NCBI GenBank assembly: GCA_903930535.1
Contig: CAIYYX010000004.1
Coordinates: 1-49,799, forward strand
Direction: 5' to 3'
Source: an uncultured Sterolibacterium sp.
Lineage (GTDB): Bacteria; Pseudomonadota; Gammaproteobacteria; Burkholderiales; Rhodocyclaceae
Length of the DNA: 49,799 nucleotides
Each line of letters begins with the position of its first letter. The stretch's first letter is position 1. Below are positions 1 through 10,117 of this stretch, piece by piece. The translations under genes and the position numbers were made by a program. The notes beneath the pieces were generated by a model, which worked only from the letters and a program-made list of their open reading frames with translations, was not told where the DNA came from and ran no database searches.

Positions 1-1044
1 ACCGTTTCCTGCGCCGAGGGCGACACTGGCTATGTTTATCGCGGTCTGCTTGATTTCGAGGTGACGCGCCAGGACATCAGCAATCTGCCGCCGCTGCCGG
101 TGAAAATTACCATGAACATCGGCAATCCCGAACTGGCCTTCGAATTCGCCCAAATCCCCAGCGACGGCGTCGGTCTGGCGCGGCTGGAGTTCGTCATCAA
201 CAACATGATAGGCATCCATCCGAAGGCCATCCTCGAGATCGACCAGGTGTCGGCCAGCGTCAGGGACGAGATCTTGCGCCGTTCGCGCGGCTATGAGAGC
301 CCGCAAGCCTTCTTCGTCGAGAAACTGGTCGAGGGCGTGGCCACGATTGCCGCTGCCTTCTATCCGAAACCGGTGATCGTGCGCCTGTCTGACTTCAAGT
401 CGAACGAATACCGGAAGCTCCTGGGGGGCGACCTCTTCGAGCCGGACGAAGAGAATCCCATGCTGGGCTTTCGCGGCGCCTCGCGCTATGTCGCGCAAAG
501 CTTCCGCGACTGTTTCGAGCTCGAATGCCGGGCGATGAAAAAGGTGAGGAACGATCTGGGTCTCATCAATGTCGAGATCATGGTGCCCTTCGTGCGCACC
601 CTCGAGGAGGCGAGGGGCGTGGTCGAATTGCTCGCTGCTCACGGCCTTAAGCGCGGCGAGAATCAACTGCGCCTGATCATGATGTGCGAGATCCCCTCGA
701 ATGCGCTCCTGGCGGAACAGTTTCTCGAGTACTTCGATGGTTTTTCCATAGGATCGAATGATCTGACCCAACTCACCCTTGGCCTGGACCGCGATTCAGG
801 GCTGGTCGCCCATGCCTTCGACGAGCGCGATGCGACGGTGAAGCAACTCTTGTCCATGGCCATTTCCGCCTGCAACAGATTGGACAAATACGTCGGCATC
901 TGCGGCCAGGGACCATCTGATCACGCGGACTTTGCCGAGTGGTTGATGGATCAGGGGATACAGTCGATGTCTTTGAATCCGGATACCGTCGTTGACACCT
1001 GGATGCAGCTCGCCCGCCACAGGGGTGTCAAGAATGCAGCCTGA
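1..1044 (+). CDS. ppsA: Phosphoenolpyruvate synthase, C-terminal part (cut by window edge)
   Basis: The reading frame is open from base 1, so this is the last 347 residues of a protein usually near 790 residues. It converts pyruvate, ATP and water to PEP, AMP and phosphate in gluconeogenesis. The fragment is the PEP/pyruvate-binding TIM barrel. Visible motifs are GVGLARLEF (start of the barrel), MLGFRGASRY (substrate arginine), EIMVPF, MCEIPS, GSNDLTQL (metal/substrate residues) and GICGQGPSD with the catalytic cysteine at fragment residue 301. The swivelling phospho-His domain and the ATP-grasp domain lie mostly outside the window. The stop overlaps the start of the next gene by 11 bases, which suggests co-translation. 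Confidence 0.96.
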   Translation, partial: TVSCAEGDTGYVYRGLLDFEVTRQDISNLPPLPVKITMNIGNPELAFEFAQIPSDGVGLARLEFVINNMIGIHPKAILEIDQVSASVRDEILRRSRGYESPQAFFVEKLVEGVATIAAAFYPKPVIVRLSDFKSNEYRKLLGGDLFEPDEENPMLGFRGASRYVAQSFRDCFELECRAMKKVRNDLGLINVEIMVPFVRTLEEARGVVELLAAHGLKRGENQLRLIMMCEIPSNALLAEQFLEYFDGFSIGSNDLTQLTLGLDRDSGLVAHAFDERDATVKQLLSMAISACNRLDKYVGICGQGPSDHADFAEWLMDQGIQSMSLNPDTVVDTWMQLARHRGVKNAA

Positions 1045-1282
1045 ATGGTGGCAATGGACGGTTGCCGGAATCGCCCTGATCCTGTCGGAGTTTGCCGTTC
1101 CGGCCTTCTTGCTGCTGTGGTTCGGGGTCGGCGCCTTGATCGTGGCAGGGGTGGCGGCTGTTGTCCCGGAGCTAGGCCTGTCGATTCAGATGGGCATCTG
1201 GCTGGGAGTCTCATTCCTTTTGCTCTTGCTCGCGCTCTTCCTCAAGAGGCTCCGGCGGCGCAAGCGACAAACCAGCGAGTGA
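1034..1282 (+). CDS. Short NfeD-like membrane protein
   Basis: The predicted product has 82 residues. The ATG at 1034 lies inside the end of ppsA and gives MQPEWWQW, the usual aromatic start of NfeD-like proteins. About three hydrophobic segments follow (near residues 8-28, 30-45 and 50-68), and the protein ends in the basic tail KRLRRRKRQ. NfeD-family proteins are membrane proteins often paired with SPFH/stomatin proteins in membrane quality control, and usually carry a C-terminal OB-fold of about 60 residues. That domain is absent: the frame stops 4 bases before a convergent gene. It may be a natural short form or a truncation. The fold call rests on the hydrophobic pattern and neighbourhood. 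Confidence 0.72.
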   Translation: MQPEWWQWTVAGIALILSEFAVPAFLLLWFGVGALIVAGVAAVVPELGLSIQMGIWLGVSFLLLLLALFLKRLRRRKRQTSE

Positions 1283-1286
1283 GGCT

Positions 1287-2459
1287 TCATGCGATGCGGT
1301 GCCGGGCAAATAACTGCGCCGCAACGAACAGCGCAATGCCATTCGCGGCAGAGATATAGGCGATGGGATAGAGCGTGCCGTCTACGCTGGCAGCGAGCCA
1401 GGCGCCGATCAGCAAAGCCGGCAGCATGGAAAAAAATCCCAGCAATGCCGCGGCCGCTCCTGCCTGCTGGGGGAACGGCGCGACGGCACCGGACTGGGTA
1501 CAGGGATAGTTAATGCCATGGGCGAACATGGTCAGGAACAATGAGCCTAGCACCACTGTCCAGTGGTGCACGCCTAACAGCACCAGACCGATGAATGTCA
1601 GTCCGCCCAGCAGCGACAGTGAGGCACCCACTGTGAGTGTCTGTTTCATCCCAATCCGGCCGATCAGCCGCCTGCACACCAAGGTGCCCAAGAGATAACC
1701 GAACACCCCGAAGGAAAAACAGTAGCCGTAATATTCCGTCGGCACATCGAGCACACGGATCAGCACGTACGACGAACCGCTGATGAAGACGAATATCGAA
1801 CTGTAGGACAGCGCGCCAGGCAGGGTGTATGCCCAGAAGGCCGGCGTCGCGACAATCCTGGCATAGTTCCTGATCAGGCCGTTGATGCTCACGACCGCGG
1901 GATTATTGTTGGTTTCCTTGAGCCAGCGCCATGCTGCCAGACTAAGCAGCGCGCAGAATAGCGTGTGTACGCCGAAGGCTGCGCGCCAGCCGAAGGTGAC
2001 CTGCAGATAACTGCCCGCTATTGGCCCCAAAATGGGCATGAGCGCCAAGAGACTGCTGACCTTGGCAATCATGCGCGCCCCCTCGGCAGGACTGTGGGCA
2101 TCGCGAATGATGGCGCGAGCCGCTACCGCTACCGTGCAGCAGCCTGTCGCCTGGACAAAGCGGGCAACGACAAGCATGGGCAGCGATGGCGCGAGAGCGC
2201 AGGCGATGCTGGCGATGAGGTAGGTAAGCAATCCACCCTCGAGTACCGGCCGGCGACCGTAGCGGTCGGACAGGGGACCGCTGATGAGTTGAGCCGTGCC
2301 GAAACCGATCAAGAACAGCGACAGAGTCTGCTGCACTGCGGCAGGGCTTGTCGAAAAATAGGTCGTCAGGTGCGGCAAGGAGGCGAGGTAGAGGTCGGTC
2401 GACAAGGGCTGCAGCATCAGGCAACCGGTGATCAGCCAGAGCAGGGTGGTGGGGGACAT
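1287..2459 (-). CDS. Bcr/CflA-type MFS drug exporter
   Basis: The 390-residue inner-membrane protein has about 12 hydrophobic segments. The N-terminus reads STDLYLASLP, matching the D/E-x-Y-x-P signature of Bcr/CflA multidrug efflux proteins, and motif A appears as GPLSDRYGRRPVLEGG in the loop between helices 2 and 3. The family exports drugs such as bicyclomycin and chloramphenicol, or sulfonamides, by proton antiport; the substrate here cannot be read from sequence. It starts 5 bases after smpB on the same strand, so it is probably transcribed with smpB. It converges on the nfeD-like gene, and no terminator is visible in the 4-base gap. Confidence 0.9.
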   Translation of the reverse strand: MSPTTLLWLITGCLMLQPLSTDLYLASLPHLTTYFSTSPAAVQQTLSLFLIGFGTAQLISGPLSDRYGRRPVLEGGLLTYLIASIACALAPSLPMLVVARFVQATGCCTVAVAARAIIRDAHSPAEGARMIAKVSSLLALMPILGPIAGSYLQVTFGWRAAFGVHTLFCALLSLAAWRWLKETNNNPAVVSINGLIRNYARIVATPAFWAYTLPGALSYSSIFVFISGSSYVLIRVLDVPTEYYGYCFSFGVFGYLLGTLVCRRLIGRIGMKQTLTVGASLSLLGGLTFIGLVLLGVHHWTVVLGSLFLTMFAHGINYPCTQSGAVAPFPQQAGAAAALLGFFSMLPALLIGAWLAASVDGTLYPIAYISAANGIALFVAAQLFARHRIA

Positions 2460-2464
2460 TCGGC

Positions 2465-2911
2465 TTATGCTTTGTTGCGTATCAAGCGAGCTTTCTCTCT
2501 GACCCAGTCGCGTTCCTTTTCGGTCTCGCGCTTGTCGAATTGCTTCTTGCCCTTTGCCAGACCGATGTCGAGTTTGATGCGCCCCTTCGCGTAGTGCAGA
2601 TTGAGCGGGACCAGCGCGTAGCCGGCGCGCTCGACCTTGCCGATCAGCTTGGCGATCTGTTCTGCATGCAGCAGCAACTTGCGCGTGCGCACCGGGTCGG
2701 GGTTGATGTGGGTCGAGGCTGTCGGCAAGGCGCTGATGTGGGCGCCAATCAAATAGACTTCCTCGTTCCTCAGAATCACATAGGCTTCCTTGATATTGGC
2801 GCGGCCGGCGCGTATGGCCTTCACTTCCCAGCCCTCGAGGGCGATGCCAGCCTCGTATTGCTCCTCGATGAAATAATCGTGGAAGGCCTTCTTGTTTTCA
2901 GCGATGCTCAT
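2465..2911 (-). CDS. smpB: SsrA-binding protein SmpB
   Basis: The 148-residue protein has the usual SmpB length. It binds tmRNA and delivers it to stalled ribosomes for trans-translation. Diagnostic stretches are [15 protein letters not shown] at the start, [20 protein letters not shown] and [19 protein letters not shown], followed by a basic C-terminal tail that in the family folds in the decoding site. It is divergent from ratA across a 47-base gap, as in many Beta- and Gammaproteobacteria. The tmRNA gene itself is not in the window. Confidence 0.97.
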   Translation of the reverse strand: MSIAENKKAFHDYFIEEQYEAGIALEGWEVKAIRAGRANIKEAYVILRNEEVYLIGAHISALPTASTHINPDPVRTRKLLLHAEQIAKLIGKVERAGYALVPLNLHYAKGRIKLDIGLAKGKKQFDKRETEKERDWVREKARLIRNKA

Positions 2912-2926
2912 GTGCGTGACGCGCGG

Positions 2927-2943
2927 TAGAATGAGACATTCTA
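2927..2943. promoter_or_regulatory. Palindrome in the smpB-ratA divergent promoter gap
   Basis: TAGAATG and CATTCTA form a perfect 7-bp inverted repeat around a 3-base centre. Each arm contains TAGAAT, five of six bases of a -10 box, one facing ratA and one facing smpB. No good -35 was found 16-18 bases upstream on either strand, so this is a weak candidate for overlapping divergent promoters or an operator. Confidence 0.3.
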
Positions 2944-2958
2944 ACTCAGCCTACTGGC

Positions 2959-3384
2959 ATGGCCATTGTCGAAAAATCGGTGCTGATAGAACGCAGTGCG
3001 AAGCACATGTACGATCTCGTCGACAGGATAGAGGACTATCCTGCCTTCCTTCCCTGGTGCGGCGGCACTGAACTGCTGGAAAGAAACGAGAGCATCACCT
3101 CCGCCAGGATTCATATCAGTTACCACGGCCTCAAGGCGCATTTTTCCACCGAGAATGCCAAGGAATATCCCCACAAGATGACGCTCAAATTGCGCGAGGG
3201 TCCATTCAGGCATCTGGACGGACTCTGGCGTTTCACGCCGCTGGGGGATGCCGCATGCAAGGTCGAGTTCCGCCTGCACTACGAGTTCTCCAGCAAACTC
3301 CTGGAAAAGGTTCTGGGACCGGTGTTCAGCCACATCGCCGGCAGCTTCATCGAGTCCTTCGTGAAAAGGGCACGCCATGGCTGA
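2959..3384 (+). CDS. ratA: RatA/Coq10-type START-domain protein
   Basis: The 141-residue cytosolic protein spans one polyketide cyclase/START domain. Motifs are MYDLVDRIEDYPAFLPWC and the C-terminal helix FSHIAGSFIESFVKRA. The family includes mitochondrial Coq10, which binds ubiquinone, and E. coli RatA, reported to interfere with ribosome subunit association. Which role holds here is not decidable from sequence. It overlaps rnfH by 8 bases, and the pair next to smpB is a conserved arrangement. Confidence 0.92.
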   Translation: MAIVEKSVLIERSAKHMYDLVDRIEDYPAFLPWCGGTELLERNESITSARIHISYHGLKAHFSTENAKEYPHKMTLKLREGPFRHLDGLWRFTPLGDAACKVEFRLHYEFSSKLLEKVLGPVFSHIAGSFIESFVKRARHG

Positions 3385-3679
3385 TTCCATAGCCGTCGAA
3401 GTCATCTATGCCCTGCCCGAGCGGCAGGAACTGGTTCTATTGCACCTGCCCATGGGCAGCACGCTCAGGCAGGCAGTGGAGGCTTCCGGGCTGCTGCAGA
3501 AATTCCCCGAGATCGACTTGGCCAGGAACAAGGTAGGCACCTTCGGCAAGTTGGGCAAGCCCGACATGCTGCTGCGCGACCGCGACCGCGTCGAAATCTA
3601 CCGGCCGCTTCTGGCCGACCCAAAGGAAGTCAGGCGCCAGCGCGCCGCCGAAGGCAAGACCATGAAGAAGGGCATGTAA
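3377..3679 (+). CDS. rnfH: RnfH-family ubiquitin-like protein
   Basis: The 100-residue protein has the beta-grasp RnfH pattern: IAVEVIYALPERQ at the start, GTFGKLGKPDMLLRDRDRVE in the middle and EIYRPLLADPKEVRRQRA near the end. The family is often encoded with ratA; its molecular role is poorly defined despite the name taken from rnf clusters. The ATG lies 8 bases inside ratA, indicating coupled translation. The C-terminus is basic and probably disordered. Confidence 0.93.
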   Translation: MADSIAVEVIYALPERQELVLLHLPMGSTLRQAVEASGLLQKFPEIDLARNKVGTFGKLGKPDMLLRDRDRVEIYRPLLADPKEVRRQRAAEGKTMKKGM

Positions 3680-3699
3680 GCGAAGACCTCACCGCCGGG

Positions 3700-3892
3700 G
3701 ACGAGCCTTCGTCACCCCTTCCCTCGGGGATGGGCGGGGGGAAAGCCCGAAACCCTCGCCGCCGGGCCGCCCCCCAAGGCGAGGGCAACGTAAGACATGG
3801 AGTCCCGTCACCTCTCCGGGTGATCCCGGCCTTCGGCCTCCCACAGGGACGAACCTCCGTCACCCCTTCCCTCGGGGAGGGGGCGGGGGGAA
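3700..3892. repeat. GC-rich intergenic repeat pair
   Basis: Two imperfect copies of a roughly 44-base sequence lie at 3700-3743 and 3848-3892. Both contain the core CACCCCTTCCCTCGGGGA and end in a G-run. Between them, CCCTCGCC at 3753-3760 and GGCGAGGG at 3778-3785 form an 8-bp inverted repeat. This fills the 218-base gap between the convergent rnfH and DUF4124 genes. It resembles dispersed GC-rich intergenic repeats and may also stop transcription through its stems; no U-tract is present. Confidence 0.7.
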
Positions 3893-3897
3893 GGCTC

Positions 3898-4341
3898 TCA
3901 CTTGCACCAGGACTCGATTGCGCGCCGCGTCGAGACGATTTCCTGGCTTCTGCTCTGATCATCGAGGAAGGCGCGTTCCCCTTTCTCATTGCTGCGCGAG
4001 ATGCGCTCGCCCGATTCAAGAGCTCTCAGGTAAGACTTTGCCTGGGTGCAGTTCTTATCCCTGTCTTCGGCATCGATCTTTTCTTTCTCCACCTTGGCGC
4101 CCGCCTCGGCAGCATCGAGTTGGCGCTTCTTGAACTCCATTTCCTTTTGCGCCAGATCCCGGCGCGCATTCCCGGTGTCACCGGAAACCGCTCCGGATGG
4201 AGTAATCTTGCGCACATTCACGCTATCCGTAGGCGGAACATCGGAATAATGCACTTTTCCCTCGGCATCGCGCCAGCTATAGATCTGGCCGAAGGCAAGA
4301 GGGGAGAACAGGAGCAGGAGAAGAATAGTTGGCGTGCGCAT
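3898..4341 (-). CDS. DUF4124 domain protein with signal peptide
   Basis: The 147-residue protein starts with the Sec signal MRTPTILLLLLFSPLAFG, which decides the start over longer readings. The DUF4124 core follows: IYSWRDAEGKVHYSDVPP, with the W-x-D-x-x-G-x-x-x-Y-S-D pattern. The remainder (residues about 60-147) is charged and helical, with a coiled-coil look. Proteins of this type are periplasmic in Betaproteobacteria and of unknown function. It is divergent from guaB across a short gap that carries the guaB promoter. Confidence 0.88.
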   Translation of the reverse strand: MRTPTILLLLLFSPLAFGQIYSWRDAEGKVHYSDVPPTDSVNVRKITPSGAVSGDTGNARRDLAQKEMEFKKRQLDAAEAGAKVEKEKIDAEDRDKNCTQAKSYLRALESGERISRSNEKGERAFLDDQSRSQEIVSTRRAIESWCK

Positions 4342-4351
4342 AGGGACTCCG

Positions 4352-4380
4352 TTGCCGGGTGTCGGGTGCCTGCGTATAAT
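4352..4380 (+). promoter_or_regulatory. Probable sigma-70 promoter of guaBA
   Basis: TTGCCG at 4352-4357 and a perfect TATAAT at 4375-4380 are separated by exactly 17 bases, and a TG dinucleotide lies upstream of the -10 box. The predicted start near 4387 gives a leader of about 19 bases before the guaB ATG at 4406. No purine-box sequence was recognised. Confidence 0.7.
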
Positions 4381-4402
4381 ACGTTTTTGGCAAGAAAGAT
4401 AG

Positions 4403-5866
<1,464 letters not shown>

Positions 5867-5870
5867 TCTC

Positions 5871-7439
5871 ATGCACCAGAAAATCCTCATCCTCGACTTC
5901 GGTTCCCAATACACCCAGTTGATCGCCCGCCGTGTGCGCGAGCAGCAGGTCTATTGCGAACTGCATCCGAATGACGTCTCGGATGCCTTCATCCGCGAAT
6001 TCAATCCCCAGGGCATCATCCTCTCCGGCGGTCCGAACTCGGTCTACGATGAGCAGACGCCACGCGCGCCGCAGGCAGTGTTCGAACTCGGCGTACCGGT
6101 GCTAGGCATCTGCTACGGCATGCAGACCATGGCCGACCAACTGGGCGGGCGGGTAGAGAGTGGACAGAAGCGCGAGTTCGGCTATGCCGAGATCCGCGCC
6201 CGCGGCCATTCGCGGCTGTTCGAGGGCATAGAGGATAGAAGCAACGCAGAAGGACACGGTCTGCTCGACGTCTGGATGAGTCACGGCGACAAGGTGACCC
6301 TGATGCCGGAAGGCTTCAGGATGATCGCCAGCAATGAGGCCACGCCCATCGCCGCCATGGCCGACGAAAAGCGCCATTTCTATGCGCTGCAATTCCACCC
6401 CGAGGTGACGCACACTCTGAAGGGCAAGGACATCCTTTCCCGCTTTGTGCATGACATCTGCGGCTGCGGCCATGACTGGAACATGCCCGACTATGTCGTC
6501 GAGGCGGTGGCGAGGATCAAGCAGCAGGTCGGGAACGACGAAGTCATTCTGGGCCTTTCCGGCGGCGTGGACTCCAGCGTCGCGGCAGCGCTGATCCACC
6601 GCGCCATCGGCGACCAACTCACCTGTGTCTTCGTCGATAACGGTCTGTTGCGCCTGAACGAGGCCGAGCAGGTGATGCTGACCTTTGCCAGGAACCTCGG
6701 CGTCAAGGTCATCCATGTCGATGCCGCGGCGCAGTTCATGGGTCATCTTGCCGGTGTTGCCGACCCGGAGATAAAGCGAAAAATCATAGGCCGCGAGTTC
6801 ATCGAGGTTTTCCAGGCAGAGTCGAAAAAACTTCCGCAGGCGAAATGGCTGGCCCAGGGTACGATTTATCCTGACGTGATCGAGTCTGCCGTGGCAACCG
6901 GCGGAACAAAGAAGGCCCACACCATCAAGAGCCACCACAATGTCGGCGGCCTGCCTGACACGCTGCACCTTAAGCTGCTGGAGCCTCTGCGCGAGTTGTT
7001 CAAGGACGAGGTGCGCGAACTGGGGATCGCCTTAGGGCTGGCCCATGAAATGGTTTACCGCCATCCCTTTCCCGGACCGGGACTGGGCGTGCGTATATTG
7101 GGCGAGGTGAAGCAGGAGTATGCGGATCTCTTGCGCCGCGCCGACGCCATTTTTATCGACGAGTTGCGTGCCGCTGACTGGTATGACAAGACTTCCCAGG
7201 CCTTCGCGGTTTTCCTTCCGGTCAAATCCGTCGGCGTCATGGGCGATGGCCGCACCTACGAGTATGTCGTGGCGCTGCGCGCCGTGCAGACCCAGGACTT
7301 CATGACGGCGCAATGGGCCGAATTGCCGCATTCGCTGCTGGGCCGGGTCTCCAACAGAATCATCAACGAAGTGCGCGGCATCAACCGCGTGGTCTACGAC
7401 ATCTCCGGCAAGCCGCCCGCGACTATTGAGTGGGAATGA
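5871..7439 (+). CDS. guaA: GMP synthase (glutamine-hydrolysing)
   Basis: The 522-residue enzyme converts XMP to GMP using glutamine and ATP. The start [20 protein letters not shown] is the canonical N-terminus; an upstream in-frame ATG within guaB would add residues not seen in the family. The class I glutaminase nucleophile is C81 in GICYGMQ, with the partner His in LQFHPEV. The ATP-pyrophosphatase P-loop is GLSGGVDSS, and the C-terminal dimerisation domain ends KPPATIEWE. Only 4 bases separate it from guaB and no strong Shine-Dalgarno is seen, so translation is probably coupled. tadA, the frequent next gene, is displaced by about 3.9 kb. Confidence 0.98.
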   Translation: MHQKILILDFGSQYTQLIARRVREQQVYCELHPNDVSDAFIREFNPQGIILSGGPNSVYDEQTPRAPQAVFELGVPVLGICYGMQTMADQLGGRVESGQKREFGYAEIRARGHSRLFEGIEDRSNAEGHGLLDVWMSHGDKVTLMPEGFRMIASNEATPIAAMADEKRHFYALQFHPEVTHTLKGKDILSRFVHDICGCGHDWNMPDYVVEAVARIKQQVGNDEVILGLSGGVDSSVAAALIHRAIGDQLTCVFVDNGLLRLNEAEQVMLTFARNLGVKVIHVDAAAQFMGHLAGVADPEIKRKIIGREFIEVFQAESKKLPQAKWLAQGTIYPDVIESAVATGGTKKAHTIKSHHNVGGLPDTLHLKLLEPLRELFKDEVRELGIALGLAHEMVYRHPFPGPGLGVRILGEVKQEYADLLRRADAIFIDELRAADWYDKTSQAFAVFLPVKSVGVMGDGRTYEYVVALRAVQTQDFMTAQWAELPHSLLGRVSNRIINEVRGINRVVYDISGKPPATIEWE

Positions 7440-7479
7440 AATCTTTCAGCAACGCAGTGAAGTGAAAAAGGAGTTCGTT

Positions 7480-8454
7480 TTGAAAAAGTATTTTCTGGTT
7501 GTTATCTGTGTCTGCTGGTCCATCGTCTTCCCCGCTGTTGCGCAAACCTATCCCTCCAGACCCATCACGCTGATCGTGCCGGTTAACCCCGGCGGCCCCA
7601 ATGACACGGTGGCCAGGCTTGTCGCGACGCCATTGGCAAAGCTGCTCGGCCAGCCTGTCGTCGTGGATAACCGCCCCGGAGCCTCCCAGAAGATAGGTAT
7701 CCGCAGCATGCTGAATGCGCCTCGGGAAGGCTATACGATAGCTGTCGTCTCTCCGGCTTCGATGACCATCAATCCGCTGATAGACAAGGCGGTCGGCTAT
7801 GACTCGCTCAAGGATTTCACCTACCTGACCGAAGCGGTGTCTCTGTACTATGTGCTCGTCGCCAACCCGTCGCTGCCAGCGAAGTCTTTGCAGGAACTGG
7901 CTGCCTACGTCAAGGCCAATCCCGACAAGCTGGCCTACGGAACCGGTGGCAGCGGCACATTGATTCACTTCGCGACACAGCAGGTCTTGCAGAAATTGGG
8001 CATCACTGTCCTGCCCGTCCATTACAAGGGCGACGGACCTGCGCTCATGGATTTACTCTCTGGTCAGGTTCAATTGATGGTGGCCGGTACCGGGGCAGCC
8101 AAGCCCTTCATAGACAGCGGCAAATTGATCCCGCTGGCGACCTCGGGTCCAGAGCGGCTCGCGGAGTTGCCCAATGTCCCCACCTACAGGCAGACAGGTA
8201 TCAAAGCGTTGGAGGAATTTACCACCCAGTCCTGGGTCGGCTTTGTCGCCGCGGCCGGCATCCCACCTGAGGCAGCAAAAAAACTCCATGAAGCCCTGAC
8301 CAAGGTCTTGCGGCTTCCCGAGGTCAGGAAATCCCTCGAGGCGGCTGGTTTCCAGGTGGTCGCAGGGACCCCTGCAGAATTCACAGAGATGGTCCGCACT
8401 GCTCTCGAGGAGAATCGAAAAGTGATCGCGAGCGGCGCGATCAAGGTCGAGTGA
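7480..8454 (+). CDS. Bug-family (TctC-like) solute receptor
   Basis: I chose the TTG at 7480 because AAAAAGGAG lies 6 bases upstream and it yields a clean signal peptide, MKKYFLVVICVCWSIVFPAVAQ. The mature protein begins TYPSRPITLIVPVNPGGPND, typical of Bug receptors, and carries GQPVVVDNRPGA, which forms part of the carboxylate-binding fold. The product has 324 residues and is periplasmic. Bug proteins bind organic acids, often aromatic or dicarboxylic, and may work with TctAB permeases; none is encoded nearby. The stop is in contact with the start region of the UbiD gene, which suggests the ligand is that enzyme's substrate or a relative (inference). Confidence 0.92.
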   Translation: MKKYFLVVICVCWSIVFPAVAQTYPSRPITLIVPVNPGGPNDTVARLVATPLAKLLGQPVVVDNRPGASQKIGIRSMLNAPREGYTIAVVSPASMTINPLIDKAVGYDSLKDFTYLTEAVSLYYVLVANPSLPAKSLQELAAYVKANPDKLAYGTGGSGTLIHFATQQVLQKLGITVLPVHYKGDGPALMDLLSGQVQLMVAGTGAAKPFIDSGKLIPLATSGPERLAELPNVPTYRQTGIKALEEFTTQSWVGFVAAAGIPPEAAKKLHEALTKVLRLPEVRKSLEAAGFQVVAGTPAEFTEMVRTALEENRKVIASGAIKVE

Positions 8455-8462
8455 AGACAATC

Positions 8463-10112
8463 ATGGATTCGAAAAAGAAAGCATCAGCCCGGGGATATCC
8501 GGATCTCCATGACCATATCGAGGCATTGAAAAAAGCAGGTCTGCTGATTGTCGTCGATAGACCGATCAACAAGGACACCGAGATGCATCCCCTGGTGCGC
8601 TGGCAATATCGCGGCGGCATCGCGGAGTCCGACCGCAAGGCCTTTCTGTTCACCAATGTCATCGACGCCAAGGGGAAGAAATCAGACATCCCGGTGCTGG
8701 TCGGCGGGCTTGCCGGCAACCGCGCCATCTACTCCCTGGGAATGCAGTGCGAAATCGAGGATATCCGCGACAAGTGGATGCACGCGATGTCCCATCCCAT
8801 TGCCCCGACCATCGTCGAGGACGCCCCCTGCCAGGAGATTGTTTACAAGGGGGCGGACCTCCTGAAGGGCCATGGACTGGACGGCATTCCTGTGCCGATT
8901 TCGACGCCCGGCTGGGACAATGCGCCGTACACTTCATCGAGCCATGTCATCACCAAGGATCCCGAGACTGGAATCCAGAACGTGGGCAATTACCGCGGCC
9001 AGTTGAAGGCGCCTGATCGGATAGGGTTCAACATCTCCATCCTGCTGCGCTCCGGTGGTTACTTCCACTGGGAGAAGTGGAAGGCACTGGGGAAGAAGAT
9101 GCCTGCCGCCGTGATTCTCGGGGCGCCGCCCTGCGTGGCCTTCACCTCGGTGCAGAAGGTGCCCGAGCATCTGGACGAACTGCATGTCGCAGGCGGTCTG
9201 GTCGGGGCGCCGATCAATGTGGTGAAAGCCAAGACCGTCGATCTCCTGGTGCCTGCAGAAGCCGAGTTCGTGGTCGAAGGCTTCATAGACACGGAGTGGC
9301 TGGAGCACGAGGGTCCTTTCGGAGAGTCGCACGGTTACCTCAACCTGCAGGAGTTCAACGTCTTCATGGACGTGACCTGCATCACCCGCAAGAAGAAGCC
9401 GATACTGCCCTCCATCATCTCGCAGGTGACGCCCAGCGAATCCAGCGTGATGAAGAGAGTCGCCCTGGAGCCGCTATTCCTCGATCACCTGAGGAAGAAC
9501 CTCGGCATCCAGGGGGTCAAGCGCGTTTCCATGCACGAGCCGCTGACCAATATCCGCATGGTATTGGTGCTGGTCATGGAGAGAAATACGCCGCCAACCG
9601 AGATCTGGCGCGCATTGAACGGCGCCGCGACCTATCAGCGTGCCGCAGGAAAATACGTCATCGCGGTCAATGACGACATCGACCCGGACAACGCCGACGC
9701 GCTGTTCTGGGCCATGTCCTATAGAGCCAATCCGGACCTTGACCTGGAGATGATGCGCCACCGGGAGCAAGGCCACGGACCCAGGAGCAAGCGCAACGGC
9801 GGCGAGTATGCCTCGGTTCTGATAGACGCCACGTTGAAGGAGAATTTCCCGCCGATCTCCCTGCCCAAGCGAGAATACATGGAGAAGGCCAAGCTGATCT
9901 GGGAAGAACTGGGTCTGCCGAAACTGAAGCCTGAGGCGCCCTGGTTTGGCTATTCACTCGGGGAATGGGGGGAGGAATTCGAGAGGCAGGCAGAACTTGC
10001 CGTGAAGGGGGACTACTTCGAGACCGGCAAGGAAATCGCCAAGTTGAGACGCAATGATGTTCGCATGAACACAGAGGTGCGCGACGTCCCGAAGACCAAG
10101 AAGAAGTCCTGA
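8463..10112 (+). CDS. UbiD-family decarboxylase
   Basis: The product has 549 residues from the ATG at 8463; a GTG at 8451, overlapping the Bug stop, is an alternative start. UbiD enzymes use prenylated FMN to decarboxylate, or reversibly carboxylate, aromatic and unsaturated acids. Cofactor-site residues are visible: N173 and R178 in NVGNYRGQ, and the acidic pair E283 and E288 in HEGPFGE, matching the N/R and E-x4-E pattern of characterised members. The C-terminus is about 50 residues longer than E. coli UbiD and basic. The partner prFMN synthase UbiX is not in the window. Substrate is unknown; the coupled Bug receptor points to an imported organic acid. Confidence 0.92.
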   Translation: MDSKKKASARGYPDLHDHIEALKKAGLLIVVDRPINKDTEMHPLVRWQYRGGIAESDRKAFLFTNVIDAKGKKSDIPVLVGGLAGNRAIYSLGMQCEIEDIRDKWMHAMSHPIAPTIVEDAPCQEIVYKGADLLKGHGLDGIPVPISTPGWDNAPYTSSSHVITKDPETGIQNVGNYRGQLKAPDRIGFNISILLRSGGYFHWEKWKALGKKMPAAVILGAPPCVAFTSVQKVPEHLDELHVAGGLVGAPINVVKAKTVDLLVPAEAEFVVEGFIDTEWLEHEGPFGESHGYLNLQEFNVFMDVTCITRKKKPILPSIISQVTPSESSVMKRVALEPLFLDHLRKNLGIQGVKRVSMHEPLTNIRMVLVLVMERNTPPTEIWRALNGAATYQRAAGKYVIAVNDDIDPDNADALFWAMSYRANPDLDLEMMRHREQGHGPRSKRNGGEYASVLIDATLKENFPPISLPKREYMEKAKLIWEELGLPKLKPEAPWFGYSLGEWGEEFERQAELAVKGDYFETGKEIAKLRRNDVRMNTEVRDVPKTKKKS

Positions 10113-10117
10113 TCGGA

